A stretch of 64,000 nucleotides of DNA, from assembly GCA_963705385.1 (NCBI GenBank), contig OY970075.1, positions 991,621 to 1,055,620 of the forward strand. Reading direction: 5' to 3'. Shown here piece by piece: positions 37,208 through 46,622 of this stretch (positions within the stretch are counted from its first letter, which is position 1; each line of letters starts with the position of its first letter). Source of the stretch: MFD02979-c5 sp963705385 (GTDB taxonomy: Bacteria > Bacteroidota > Bacteroidia > Cytophagales > Amoebophilaceae). Both the position numbers and the translations under genes were made by a program. The notes under the pieces were generated by a model. That model saw nothing but the letters and a program-made list of their open reading frames with translations, was not told the DNA's origin and did no database searches.

Positions 37208-38491
37208 ATGATAACACCGTATCAGATCTTTGCCATCCTTGGTTCCCTCGTTCTCTCTGCTTTTTTCTCAGGTATAGAAATCGCCTTTTTAGCTGCAGAC
37301 AAGCTAGGTATAGAGCTGTGTGGAGAGCGAAAACTGCTTGCTGGAAAAGTTTTGGCCGGCTTTCTGAAACGTCCTAATTACTTCATCACTACCACCCTGA
37401 TTGGTAATACCATTGCCTTAGTAATATACGGTGCAAGCATGGCTTCTATTTTAGAGCCCCTTTTGCACGCCTATCTTCCTTCTACCATCAATAGCAATGC
37501 TTTAAGGCTTATCCTACAAACTTTGCTGTCTACCTTTGGCATCCTCGTGTTCGCTGAGTTTATTCCCAAAAGTATTTTTCTACGGAGTCCTAACCGACTG
37601 CTGGCTTTTTTTGCGCTACCTACAGCAGCAATTGCTTACCTTTTGCATCCACTAGTGGCAGTCACTACAGCTATTGCTAAGTTTTTCATTGTTCACGTCT
37701 TGGGGCAAGAATACCAGGAAACACAGCCTGTTTTTGGCTTGACTGACCTGCATACCTTTATCAAAAATAGTTTGAACCTCAACCAAAAGTTGCCTGTAGG
37801 GGTCAGTGCTAGGATTGTGAGTAACTTGATAGATTTTAGAAAAATAAAGGTACGAGACTGCATGACTCCTAGAAAAGAGATCATTGCTGTAAATATTACA
37901 GGTGGTATAGAAGCACTGAGGCAAACAGTGGCTAAAAGCGATCATGCTAAGATCTTGGTTTATAGAAACGACATCGACGATATCATTGGTTATTGTCACT
38001 CTAAAGAACTCTTCAAAAAGCCCAAGCACATTGAGAGTATCCTTACACCTGCCATCATCGTATCTGAGGCTAACTTGGCTAGCGAGGTCATGGTACGCCT
38101 GAAGACAGAGGGGAAAAGCTTAGCGCTAGTCGTTGATGAGTTTGGGGGTACTTCTGGTATTGTCAGTATGGAAGACATTATTGAGGAGATCGTTGGAGAA
38201 ATACAAGATGAGCATGATGTAACGGAACTCTTAGAGCAAAAATTAGATGAATGCACCTACCTACTCAGCGCCAGGCATGAGATCAACTATCTGAACGAAA
38301 CGTATAATTGGGACATCCCCCAAGGGGATTATGATACATTGGGCGGATTTATCATCTCTGTCACAGAAAGAATACCAGAACTCAACGAGACAGTGCATAT
38401 ACAACCCTTCTCCTTTACCATCCTTTCCATTGAGGATACACACATTAATACTGTCAAGGTACAGGTCAGCAAAAGTGTAGAAGGGGGGTAA
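37208..38491 (+). CDS. CNNM/CorC-type transporter-associated membrane protein (HlyC-like, GldE-like)
   Basis: 427 residues. A CNNM (DUF21) membrane domain with three to four helices (residues 1-165; SAFFSGIEIAFLAAD), two CBS domains (VRDCMTPRKEIIAV near residue 218; DEFGGTSGIVSMEDIIEEIVG near 310), and a C-terminal CorC/HlyC domain (DYDTLGGFI near 375). Members export or sense Mg2+ or Co2+; in gliding Bacteroidota the paralogue is called GldE, but no gliding genes are nearby. It is in a probable two-gene operon with the LptC-like gene. Confidence 0.88.
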   Translation: MITPYQIFAILGSLVLSAFFSGIEIAFLAADKLGIELCGERKLLAGKVLAGFLKRPNYFITTTLIGNTIALVIYGASMASILEPLLHAYLPSTINSNALRLILQTLLSTFGILVFAEFIPKSIFLRSPNRLLAFFALPTAAIAYLLHPLVAVTTAIAKFFIVHVLGQEYQETQPVFGLTDLHTFIKNSLNLNQKLPVGVSARIVSNLIDFRKIKVRDCMTPRKEIIAVNITGGIEALRQTVAKSDHAKILVYRNDIDDIIGYCHSKELFKKPKHIESILTPAIIVSEANLASEVMVRLKTEGKSLALVVDEFGGTSGIVSMEDIIEEIVGEIQDEHDVTELLEQKLDECTYLLSARHEINYLNETYNWDIPQGDYDTLGGFIISVTERIPELNETVHIQPFSFTILSIEDTHINTVKVQVSKSVEGG

Positions 38492-38528
38492 GCTTATTTT
38501 CCTATTACCCAAGGCACCCATAAATTAA

Positions 38529-38625
38529 TGAGTCATGTTACGCAAGAGTTGCAAGCGCTTTCATAAAAGATATCCGCTCTGCGAGCGGAACTTGAAAGCT
38601 CTCCTCCTTTAATTAAGGAGGAGTA
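38529..38625 (-). repeat. Dispersed hairpin repeat, copy B
   Basis: Aligns as reverse complement to 4110-4204. It has a 9-bp CTCCTCCTT/AAGGAGGAG hairpin, a CCGCTC-TGC-GAGCGG hairpin and the end block shared with copy A (ATGTTACGCAAG on the plus strand). Confidence 0.6.
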
Positions 38626-38637
38626 GACCCCTATCGT

Positions 38638-38860
38638 ACAAGTGTTTTACACTTGTGTGGTATCCAAGGAAGGTGAGCATATACCTATTAAAGCGTGGTG
38701 AAGGCAGATTGGGCCAATGAGCCAGAGAAATACTTTTACGCAAGTACAAGGAACTAAGTAAGCCTGCTAACTCCTATAAAAGAGACTGGTACAAGGTGCA
38801 AGTGTAAGCCATAATAGGGTATGGCTCACGGAGCATAAAGCAAAGTGCATCAAGTAGTTT
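38638..38860 (+). other. Structured non-coding stretch between CNNM and GSCFA genes
   Basis: Starts with a perfect 8-bp hairpin ACAAGTGT-TTT-ACACTTGT (38638-38656) directly beside repeat copy B. The remainder has no open frame of note but is rich in purine tracts and short complementary blocks (for instance GGTGAAGGC, AACTAAGTAAGCC, and AGCCATA/TATGGCT near 38806-38826). The look is of a structured RNA, possibly a decayed group II intron domain; I cannot prove this by eye. Confidence 0.3.
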
Positions 38861-38865
38861 TATCT

Positions 38866-39855
38866 ATGGGTGATAGATTTAGGACTGTACTAACACTTTC
38901 TCCAGCCCTTGAGCCAATAAAGCTGAAGCACAAAATCTTTTCTATGGGGTCCTGCTTTGCTGATTGTATGGGAGCCAGGTTGGTGAAGCATAAATTTACG
39001 ACACTCTCCAACCCTTTTGGCACTGTTTTTAATCCTCATGCAGGGATCAGTTTGTTGTGGCATAGCTTACGACAGCAGGCACCTGCAGCTAACACCTACC
39101 TCAACAGGGCAGATCTCTACTATAACGAGCTATTCCATTCTACTTTTTCTTCGCCTCACAAGAGCCATCTAGCGCAGCACATCCACGCTACCTTAAAAGA
39201 GGTACACCAATGGCTGCACCAGGCTGACTGGCTCATCCTTACTTGGGGCACAGCTTTTGTCTATAAAAACAAACAAAACAATAACATCGTGAGCAATTGT
39301 CATAAGCTCCCTAGCCGCCTTTTTGAAAAATCCTTGCTTCGTGTTGAGGAGATTGTAGCAGCGTTCACTGCGTTATGGAAGCAGCTCCAGACTATCAACC
39401 CCCAGCTCAGGGTCATCGTAACGGTAAGCCCAGTCAGGCATATAAGAGATGATTTGGAGATGAACATGGTGAGCAAGAGCGTACTCAGGCTGGCATGCCA
39501 CGTACTCCAGGATAAGTTTGATCAGATCAACTATTTTCCTGCTTATGAGATCATGATGGATGATTTGCGGGACTATCGTTTTTATACTGCAGACCTGATA
39601 CACCTTAATGACATGGCAGAGGAGTACATTTGGGAGCTATTTTGCAAGCGTTACTTAGACCAAGAAGCGCAGAATTTTATCAGTACATGGAAAAAAGTAT
39701 GCAAAGCACTGTTCCACAAACCTTTTCATCCTGGTACCGTCGCACACCAGCAATTTGTCCAAGCTACCCTTCAGCAACTGCACGCGATCAACGAGCAGTA
39801 TGGCCTAGATTGCAGCCAAGAAATCATCCAAATGAACCACCAACTCAATGCCTAA
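38866..39855 (+). CDS. GSCFA-domain protein (SGNH-hydrolase-like)
   Basis: 329 residues from ATG 38866; a GTG at 38845 is the alternative. The hallmark GSCF-x segment reads FSMGSCFADCMGARL near residue 30, followed by NPFGTVFNPHAG, LTWGTAFVY, VTVSPVRH and ADLIHLND. GSCFA proteins are widespread in Bacteroidota and related to SGNH esterases/lipases; the Ser of GSCF and the Asp/His of the late AD.IHLN motif would form the active site. The substrate is unknown. Its 3' end overlaps the next gene by 8 bases, suggesting translational coupling. Confidence 0.85.
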   Translation: MGDRFRTVLTLSPALEPIKLKHKIFSMGSCFADCMGARLVKHKFTTLSNPFGTVFNPHAGISLLWHSLRQQAPAANTYLNRADLYYNELFHSTFSSPHKSHLAQHIHATLKEVHQWLHQADWLILTWGTAFVYKNKQNNNIVSNCHKLPSRLFEKSLLRVEEIVAAFTALWKQLQTINPQLRVIVTVSPVRHIRDDLEMNMVSKSVLRLACHVLQDKFDQINYFPAYEIMMDDLRDYRFYTADLIHLNDMAEEYIWELFCKRYLDQEAQNFISTWKKVCKALFHKPFHPGTVAHQQFVQATLQQLHAINEQYGLDCSQEIIQMNHQLNA

Positions 39856-41848
39856 CCGTCTGGTCCACACTACCAGCCCTTATTTACTACAACATGCCCA
39901 CCAGCCTGTAGACTGGCGTCCGTGGGAGGAAGAAGCCCTGCAAAAAGCGCAACAAGAAGACAAGCCCCTACTCGTGAGCATTGGGTATGCAGCTTGCCAC
40001 TGGTGCCACGTTATGGCACAAGAGTCTTTTGAAGACAAAGAGGTGGCAAAGGTGATGAACGTGCACTTTATTTGCATCAAAGTAGACCGGGAAGAACGTC
40101 CAGATGTTGACCAAGTGTATGTAGCAGCCCTACAAGCCATGGGAATCGATGTTGGCTGGCCGCTTCATGTCTTTTTACTGCCTAATCAAAAGCCTTTCTA
40201 CGGAGGACTGTATTTCCCTATGCAAGCCTGGAAGCGCGTTCTAGAAGAGGTAGTCAAGGCTTTTCAAACGCATAGAGCGCAACTAGAAACATCTGCTTTT
40301 CAATTTACCCAAGCCTTACAGGAGTCAGAGGCAAGGCAACCAGGCCTGATGACAGCTACTTTTACGCATCAAGAGCTATACCAGTACTTCCATCAATTAT
40401 ACCAAGGGCTAGACCATGAACAAGGAGGCCTCAAGGGTACGCCTAAGTTTCCTATGCCAAGTGTGGGCAGCTTTTTGCTACATTACTACTGGCTGATGCA
40501 TGACGAACGGGCACTGGCCCAACTTAACCTTACCTTAGAGCGCATGGCTTATGGTGGTATCTACGACCAACTGGGTGGTGGTTTCGCACGCTACGCTACA
40601 GACACAGCTTGGAGCATACCACATTTTGAAAAAATGCTCTATGACAATGGCCAACTGCTTAGCCTTTATGCGCAAGCTTATGCAATCACTAAAAAAGCGC
40701 TTTACAAAAGAGTAATCCAAGAAACCGTTGCCTTTTTAGAAGCAGTGATGATGCATACAGAAGGAGGATTTTACAGCACATTAGATGCAGATAGTGAAGG
40801 CATAGAAGGGAAGTTTTATACCTGGACGCAAGCAGCGGTAGAAAAGGTATTGGGGAAGCAAGCGCCCCTATTGATCAAGCATTTTAACATAACCTCTAGA
40901 GGTAATTGGAAGCAAGGGACCAATGTCTTGTACCAAACTGGGGTTGCACACGCAGCACCAGTAGTAGCAAATATCGATCGTGCACGGCAGCTGCTATTTG
41001 AGTCAAGAGAACGCAGACAACAGCCTACAGTGGATGATAAGATCATTACCTCCTGGAACGGTATGGTACTTCAAGGGCTTGTAGACGCCTATAATGTCTT
41101 GGGGGAAGCACGCTTGCTGGCGTTGGCCCTAAAAAATGCTGCTTTTATTGAAAAGTACTTGCTACAAGGAGATCGGCTTTGGCACAGCTACAGCAAAGGC
41201 AAAACAGGAGCGCCAGGCTACCTAGAAGATTATGCTTGGATGGCCCAAGCATTGATCAGCCTGTACCAGGCTACGCTGGAAGAACATTGGCTTTATACGG
41301 CATCAGCGCTGGTACAATATACTATGGACCACTTCTATGACGCCCAAACAGGTCTTTTCTACTTTGTTGAGCAACGTGAAGCAAAGCTTATTGCACGCCA
41401 AAAAGAAATTTTTGACAACGTCATTCCTAGTTCTAATGCTGTGATGGCCCACAGTCTGTTTATGTTAGGTACAATCCTAGACAAAGCGGCTTATACAACC
41501 ACTGCCATGCAGATGCTCTGTAACGTGACAGAACGCATTAAGTACGCGCCCTTGTATATGTCTCACTGGGCTACTTTATATATGCAGCAACTTCAGCCAA
41601 TCATAGTTGTAGCCATTGTAGGGCAGCAAGCTAAAGCCTGGGCTAGCATCGTGAAGCAGCACTACCCTATGGGCGTGGTATTGCTGGGAGCTGAAAGAGC
41701 AAGCAAATTACCGCTGTTAGCCAACAAGCAAACTGGGACAGGTAAAACCACTATTTATGTATGCCAGCAGGGGATTTGCCAAGCGCCCATGCATAGTATA
41801 GAAGAAGCTTTGAAAGAGTTAGTTAAATTAATCAGGACCTTTGTGTAA
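39848..41848 (+). CDS. Thioredoxin-domain / six-hairpin protein, YyaL (DUF255) family
   Basis: 666 residues. The N-terminal thioredoxin-like domain has HTTSPYLLQHAHQPVDWRPW, the CHWCHVM redox motif near residue 53, and DREERPDVDQVY. The rest is an alpha/alpha six-hairpin barrel with PKFPMP, GGIYDQLGGGFARY and TSWNGMVLQGL (near residue 400). The family is conserved from bacteria to mammals (SPATA20), but its reaction is not established. It overlaps both neighbours by 8 bases, in an operon with the GSCFA gene and priA. Confidence 0.92.
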   Translation: MPNRLVHTTSPYLLQHAHQPVDWRPWEEEALQKAQQEDKPLLVSIGYAACHWCHVMAQESFEDKEVAKVMNVHFICIKVDREERPDVDQVYVAALQAMGIDVGWPLHVFLLPNQKPFYGGLYFPMQAWKRVLEEVVKAFQTHRAQLETSAFQFTQALQESEARQPGLMTATFTHQELYQYFHQLYQGLDHEQGGLKGTPKFPMPSVGSFLLHYYWLMHDERALAQLNLTLERMAYGGIYDQLGGGFARYATDTAWSIPHFEKMLYDNGQLLSLYAQAYAITKKALYKRVIQETVAFLEAVMMHTEGGFYSTLDADSEGIEGKFYTWTQAAVEKVLGKQAPLLIKHFNITSRGNWKQGTNVLYQTGVAHAAPVVANIDRARQLLFESRERRQQPTVDDKIITSWNGMVLQGLVDAYNVLGEARLLALALKNAAFIEKYLLQGDRLWHSYSKGKTGAPGYLEDYAWMAQALISLYQATLEEHWLYTASALVQYTMDHFYDAQTGLFYFVEQREAKLIARQKEIFDNVIPSSNAVMAHSLFMLGTILDKAAYTTTAMQMLCNVTERIKYAPLYMSHWATLYMQQLQPIIVVAIVGQQAKAWASIVKQHYPMGVVLLGAERASKLPLLANKQTGTGKTTIYVCQQGICQAPMHSIEEALKELVKLIRTFV

Positions 41849-44345
41849 CTCAAACACCTATCAGGCTTCTGGGGAGCATCAGGACCTTTTTGCAGACATC
41901 ATTTTGCCTATTGCTATTCCTAAGCTGTTGACCTATCGTATTCCAGGGGAGTTGAGCGAACTCATAGCCAGAGGAAGTAGAGTCATAGTACCTTTAGGTC
42001 CTAAGAAGATTTTAACTGGGCTGGTAGAAAAAATTCATACAGTGCCTCCTAGCTATGTCACCAAGGACATCATGGATGTGTTGGACGAAGCACCCGTGGT
42101 CAACCCTATTCAACTCAAATTTTTTCACTGGCTGGCAGATTATTATCTGTGTACTGTAGGAGAGGTCATGCAGCTGGCCTTGCCCACTGGCTTCAAACTG
42201 AGTAGTCAATCTAAAATTCAGCTCCACCCCGAGTTAGCGCTATCCAATGAATGCTTTTCAGATAAAGAGCAGGCATTGATACAAGAGCTGAAACGTCGTC
42301 CTGACCTTACTTACACGGAGGCAGCAGCTGTAGTGGGGCAAAAAAGTGTGCATCAACTTGTCAAGGCTCTCTTACAAAAAAAAGCAATCCTTTTATTTGA
42401 AGAAGTCAGGGAAAAATACATCCCCAAGAAGGTCAAAAGAGTACGCCTCAACGAAGTTCATAGCCAAAGCCCACTAGCCTTGCAAGAGCTTTTTAAACAG
42501 CTAGAAGGGAACAGCAAGCAGCTCGACGTACTGCTCAAGTATATGGCACAAGTACCTGTGCACCAACCAGAGCAGTTAGAAGGTTATTATATGGATAAAA
42601 AGGAGCTACTTCAGGTAGGAAGCTCCTCTTCTTCGCTCCAAACGCTCATCAAAAAACAAATTTTTATAGAAGAAGAAATCATAGTATCCCGCTTTGGCTA
42701 TGCCAAAGCAACGGCCAGTCTCCCTAGTGCGCTTAGCCAAGCGCAAAGTGCAGCACTCGATGCTATTCACCATCAGTTTCAAAAAAAGAAAGTAGTACTC
42801 TTGCACGGCGCGACAGGCAGTGGTAAAACTGAAATTTACACACACCTGATCCAAGAAGCGCTCCAGAGCGGCGGGCAAGTATTGTACCTCTTACCTGAGA
42901 TTGCCCTAACGACCCAGATGGTTAAGCGGCTCAAAAAGACCTTTGGCGAACAAATGGGTGTTTACCATTCTAAGTACTCCAACAATGAAAGGGTAGAAGT
43001 GTGGAATAACGTGCTTAGCGGGGCATTTTCATTTGTCCTGGGCGTGCGTTCTGCCACCTTTTTGCCTTTCAACAACCTGAGCCTTATCATCGTTGATGAG
43101 GAGCATGAAATATCTTATAAACAGTTTGATGCCATGCCCCGGTACCATGCTAGAGACACTGCCTTAGTCCTGGCTAACTACCACTATGCCAAAGTGCTGC
43201 TAGGCTCTGCCACCCCTGCTATGGAAACTTATTACAATGCGCAAAGCGGCAAGTACGGCTTTGTAACCCTACAAGAGCGGTTTGGGGCAGTTGCCTTACC
43301 AGAGGTTGTCTTTGCTAATGTGCACATAGAGCGAAAAAGAAAAACTATACGGGAAGATTTTACCAAGGTCTTGTTAAAAGCCTTGGAGCAAACGCTTGAC
43401 CGGAAAGAGCAGGCCATCCTATTCCAGAACAGAAGGGGATATGCCTCTTACATCACTTGTGAAAGTTGCACATGGGTACCCATGTGTATACAGTGCGCTG
43501 TCAGCCTCACTTACCACCAATTTAATGATCGCTTGACTTGCCACTATTGTGGCTACTACACCAAGGTACCCCTTGCTTGTGAAACCTGCGGCTCGCATCA
43601 ACTTAAAAATGTAGGATTTGGCACAGAAAAGCTAGAAGAGACCTTGCAACTGTTTTTCCCCAAAAAAAGCATCCAACGTATGGACTCAGATACTACCAGG
43701 GGGAAATACAACTATGATAAAATTATTGAGGCCCTGGAGCAAGGCAATACAGACATCTTGGTAGGTACGCAGATGATTGCTAAAGGGTTAGATTTTGACC
43801 AAGTATCTTTGGTAGGAGTCATGGATATAGACCGACTCATTTACTTTCCTGACTTTCGGGCTGGTGAGCGATGCTTTCAGTTGCTTACACAAGTAGGCGG
43901 CAGGGCTGGAAGAAGGGCAACACAGGGAAGAGTGATCATTCAGACTGCTCATCCCGACCATCCTGTCTTAAAAGCCATTGCACAGCATGACTATGAACAA
44001 ATGTATCGCAGGGAGTTGGCAGAGCGTAAAGAATTCCTTTATCCTCCTTTTGTCAGGCTTGTTAAAGTTAGCTTAAAACATAAAGACAAAATCTTAGTAA
44101 CCTCTGCTGCTCAAGCTTTTGCCCAAAAACTTCAAGAAAAGCTGGGAAATTGGGTGATAGGACCGCAAGCGCCACTGGTTGCCAAGCTAAAGAACCAATA
44201 CCTCATGGACATCTGGGTAAAAATCAAAAAAGGGACGGGACAGCATACAGCTATTAAGAGCCTAATTAGAGAGACCAGCAGGCAATTTTTGTTGGATCGC
44301 GCTTTTAAGCAGGTGCAGGTGGTGTTTGATGTAGATCCAACGTGA
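41841..44345 (+). CDS. priA: Primosomal protein N' (replication restart helicase)
   Basis: 834 residues. The N-terminal DNA-binding domain begins DIILPIAIPKLLTYRIP. Helicase motifs: Walker A HGATGSGKTEIYTH near residue 325, DEEH, GSATPAMETYY, and QMIAKGLDFDQVSLVGV. Eight Cys in four CxxC pairs (CESC, CIQC, CHYC, CETC, residues 535-590) bind two zinc ions. It reloads the replisome at stalled forks. The frame has no ATG before the conserved N-terminus; the only usable start is TTG at 41841, overlapping the YyaL-type gene by 8 bases, so translation probably depends on coupling. Confidence 0.95.
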   Translation: MCNSNTYQASGEHQDLFADIILPIAIPKLLTYRIPGELSELIARGSRVIVPLGPKKILTGLVEKIHTVPPSYVTKDIMDVLDEAPVVNPIQLKFFHWLADYYLCTVGEVMQLALPTGFKLSSQSKIQLHPELALSNECFSDKEQALIQELKRRPDLTYTEAAAVVGQKSVHQLVKALLQKKAILLFEEVREKYIPKKVKRVRLNEVHSQSPLALQELFKQLEGNSKQLDVLLKYMAQVPVHQPEQLEGYYMDKKELLQVGSSSSSLQTLIKKQIFIEEEIIVSRFGYAKATASLPSALSQAQSAALDAIHHQFQKKKVVLLHGATGSGKTEIYTHLIQEALQSGGQVLYLLPEIALTTQMVKRLKKTFGEQMGVYHSKYSNNERVEVWNNVLSGAFSFVLGVRSATFLPFNNLSLIIVDEEHEISYKQFDAMPRYHARDTALVLANYHYAKVLLGSATPAMETYYNAQSGKYGFVTLQERFGAVALPEVVFANVHIERKRKTIREDFTKVLLKALEQTLDRKEQAILFQNRRGYASYITCESCTWVPMCIQCAVSLTYHQFNDRLTCHYCGYYTKVPLACETCGSHQLKNVGFGTEKLEETLQLFFPKKSIQRMDSDTTRGKYNYDKIIEALEQGNTDILVGTQMIAKGLDFDQVSLVGVMDIDRLIYFPDFRAGERCFQLLTQVGGRAGRRATQGRVIIQTAHPDHPVLKAIAQHDYEQMYRRELAERKEFLYPPFVRLVKVSLKHKDKILVTSAAQAFAQKLQEKLGNWVIGPQAPLVAKLKNQYLMDIWVKIKKGTGQHTAIKSLIRETSRQFLLDRAFKQVQVVFDVDPT

Positions 44346-44448
44346 TTTACTAAATGGTTTTATGGGCCAACTGTTTTGATTCAATGAACCACCTTTTTTG
44401 TATCAGGCTTTGTTACTAAGCAGGTTTAAGGTGTGAATAAGCCAGCTA

Positions 44449-45369
44449 TCAGACATGCACGTGTCTTTCTGCCCGGTACGAAGACCGTACCAAAGGGCTT
44501 GATTCTACGTACTTCAACCCTCTTTTTAAACCTTCTTCTTTGAAGTGTGCAAACTTAGCGGGATGGATATAGGCTACGACTTCCAGATGCGTCTTAGTGG
44601 GCTGTAGGTACTGGCCAATAGTAAGAATGTCTAGCCCATGTGCCACCAAATCGTCTATGGTTCTATAAACCTCGTCGTCAGTCTCCCCTAGACCAAGCAT
44701 GATTCCTGATTTGGTTTTTTTGCCATATTCCTTGGTGAGTCTGATCTGCTCTAGGCTTCTGGCATACTTGGCCTGGGGTCTAACCCTTTGGTAAAGCCCC
44801 TCTACTGTTTCTAGATTATGCGATACAACTTCTTGGCCAGCACTGATCATCGTATAAAGTGCTTCCCACCTACCTTTTACATCTGGAATTAGGGTTTCTA
44901 TGGTCGTGTCAGGACAAATTTTTTTGACCTCTATAACAGTCTGGTACCAGATTGCTGCGCCACTGTCTTTGAGCTCGTCTCGGTTTACTGAAGTGATGAC
45001 TGCATGCTTAACCCCCATGAGCTGGATCGCTTGTGCTACACGTTTGGGCTCATCTGTATCATATTCAGTAGGTCTGCCTGTGGCCACTGCGCAAAAGCTA
45101 CAACTTCTGGTACAGACGTTTCCTAAAATCATAAACGTAGCAGTGCCTGCTCCCCAGCACTCCCCCATATTAGGGCAATTGCCGCTGGTACATATAGTGT
45201 GGAGTTTATTACGGTCGACAATAGAGCGCAACCTAGCGTATTCTTTGCCTATTGGGAGCCTGACCCGCAGCCAGTCAGGCTTCCTTGGCTTCTCCTTTAT
45301 TGTTGCTGCAGAAGTGAAATTATCAGTGGTCGGAGTGCTAGGAGTTTCATAAATCATGGTAGGCCCCAT
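44449..45369 (-). CDS. lipA: Lipoyl synthase
   Basis: 306 residues. Radical SAM enzyme that inserts two sulfurs into octanoyl groups on E2 and H proteins. Both clusters are visible: the auxiliary Cys set C-x4-C-x5-C (CTSGNCPNMGEC near residue 58) and the SAM cluster CTRSCSFC near residue 85; the conserved terminal SSxLVRSSY also occurs. An ATG four codons in is an alternative start. It is convergent with priA and apparently monocistronic; no lipB or lplA gene is adjacent. Confidence 0.96.
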   Translation of the reverse strand: MGPTMIYETPSTPTTDNFTSAATIKEKPRKPDWLRVRLPIGKEYARLRSIVDRNKLHTICTSGNCPNMGECWGAGTATFMILGNVCTRSCSFCAVATGRPTEYDTDEPKRVAQAIQLMGVKHAVITSVNRDELKDSGAAIWYQTVIEVKKICPDTTIETLIPDVKGRWEALYTMISAGQEVVSHNLETVEGLYQRVRPQAKYARSLEQIRLTKEYGKKTKSGIMLGLGETDDEVYRTIDDLVAHGLDILTIGQYLQPTKTHLEVVAYIHPAKFAHFKEEGLKRGLKYVESSPLVRSSYRAERHVHV

Positions 45370-45471
45370 TTAAGACAACTAAAGTACCAATGATTTGCAA
45401 AAACAACAAAATAACCGCAAGTGCTTAGGTGAGAAAAAAATAAGGCAGCTAGGTGCAGACTCCTTGTTCTC

Positions 45472-46158
45472 TTAGGCCTTTTTATATTTGAACAGCTTAG
45501 CAAAGTTATAGCCCAAGTCAATCTGAAATGTCCAGTGCATAAGGGTGTCGCGTTGAATTAAGCTTCTTAAACCTTTGGTGTACTCTAAGCCTAAAATGAA
45601 CCCATTTTGAAATGCATAACCAAGTCCTGCTGTAGCACTTAGCATCAATCTCTGTAAGTTGGCATTTTCTCTAAGCTTTTCGGAATTCGGAGATTTTATT
45701 TGTTTTCTGTGGTATTCTCTTAGTTTTTTTAGAACTTCTTCTTCGTTATTGAAGCCTTGAAGATCACCTTCATCTATATCCAATATTTTTCCTCCAATAA
45801 CATAACTTGTTTGTAGCCCACTAAATAGGTAAAATTCTCTACCCCGGTCTGGGTAGATACTACAAACAAGAGGTATTGTTACATAACGAGGAGTAATGAT
45901 TTGCAATTTATCCACGGTGCAAAATTCAGTGTCTTTACTATAAAGCAAACCAGACCTAATTTCTAGGACTTCAGTGAAGTGATACGCCACAAATGCACCA
46001 TAATCTTGAGAGAGAACAGCCAGATTGATTTGGGGTCCAAATCTCATCTTATCTAAGATCTTGTGCTTACTTGAAGTACGTGTATGTTTTTCAGCTCGTC
46101 CATGGACTGTGGTTACAGCTAGTATTAACACAAAGCTGAATAGTAATATCTTTTTCAT
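45472..46158 (-). CDS. Outer-membrane beta-barrel protein (PorT-like fold)
   Basis: About 228 residues, starting at 46158 (MKKILLFSFVLILAVTTVHG, a clear signal peptide); three codons earlier is possible. Alternating strands with aromatic and Gly ends (LEIRSGLLYS, FYLFSGLQTSYVIGG, ATAGLGYAFQNGFILGLEY, HWTFQIDLGYNFAKLF) fit an eight-strand outer-membrane barrel of the OMP_b-brl type. A charged, AT-rich loop lies around residues 130-165. It is more AT-rich than its neighbours. A decayed paralogue lies upstream on the same strand. The function is unknown; such proteins are often surface-exposed in host-associated Bacteroidota. Confidence 0.7.
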   Translation of the reverse strand: MKKILLFSFVLILAVTTVHGRAEKHTRTSSKHKILDKMRFGPQINLAVLSQDYGAFVAYHFTEVLEIRSGLLYSKDTEFCTVDKLQIITPRYVTIPLVCSIYPDRGREFYLFSGLQTSYVIGGKILDIDEGDLQGFNNEEEVLKKLREYHRKQIKSPNSEKLRENANLQRLMLSATAGLGYAFQNGFILGLEYTKGLRSLIQRDTLMHWTFQIDLGYNFAKLFKYKKA

Positions 46159-46324
46159 AATGATCATCGTTTAAAACTTGTTTAAAGTTAAATCAATGTA
46201 TTCTTTCATTCATCCTGTCTGCATTATTAGTTTAGATCGCGCACATAGGTAATCTGAAGTATGACCTCAAAAAAGTGATTAAACCTGACAACTACAACGA
46301 ATCAATTAAAAAATCTAGAAAAAA

Positions 46325-46622
46325 TTACCAAAAAAGGGGTGCTGACATAGTGCTGGTTCAGCCGTTATTCGTCTTCTGATATCCTGATTTCTTCGCTTGG
46401 TACACATAGCCAACACCCGAACAAAAATCTATAGCGCAATTTTAGGGTAGACAAGACTTAAAAAAAAAGGGATGGAGTTACCTCCTGCAATCCCTATTCT
46501 GATATTTTCTATACAAGTGTGTTTTTCTGCTGTTCTCTTATGTACTTGTTGCTTCTGTGGTTTGCTATAAGCAATTAACATACACAATGCGTACACTAGG
46601 CCAAGTAAAAACGGTTTTTCAT
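46325..46622 (-). pseudogene. Decayed paralogue of the outer-membrane barrel gene
   Basis: Read on the minus strand from ATG 46622, the frame fails after eight codons. Restoring one A in the A5 run (T5 at 46615-46619 on the plus strand) opens PFLLGLVYALCMLIAYSKPQ, a signal peptide, then RTAEKHTCIENIRIGIAGGN and SIPFFLSLVYPKI. A further shift gives GVGYVYQAKKSGYQKTNNG, a barrel-strand pattern. RTAEKHT and the following IR-IG/MRFG segment parallel GRAEKHTRTSS and KMRFG in the intact neighbour, suggesting tandem duplication followed by loss of one copy. The rest of the 571-base gap shows no other gene. Confidence 0.5.

Noticed and set aside
46450..46500. Terminator-like hairpin with T9 on the minus strand (AGGGAT...ATCCCT then nine T)
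   Set aside because: It lies inside the restored frame of the decayed barrel gene, so the stem and T run are probably coding coincidence. It might still stop transcription now that the gene is dead.
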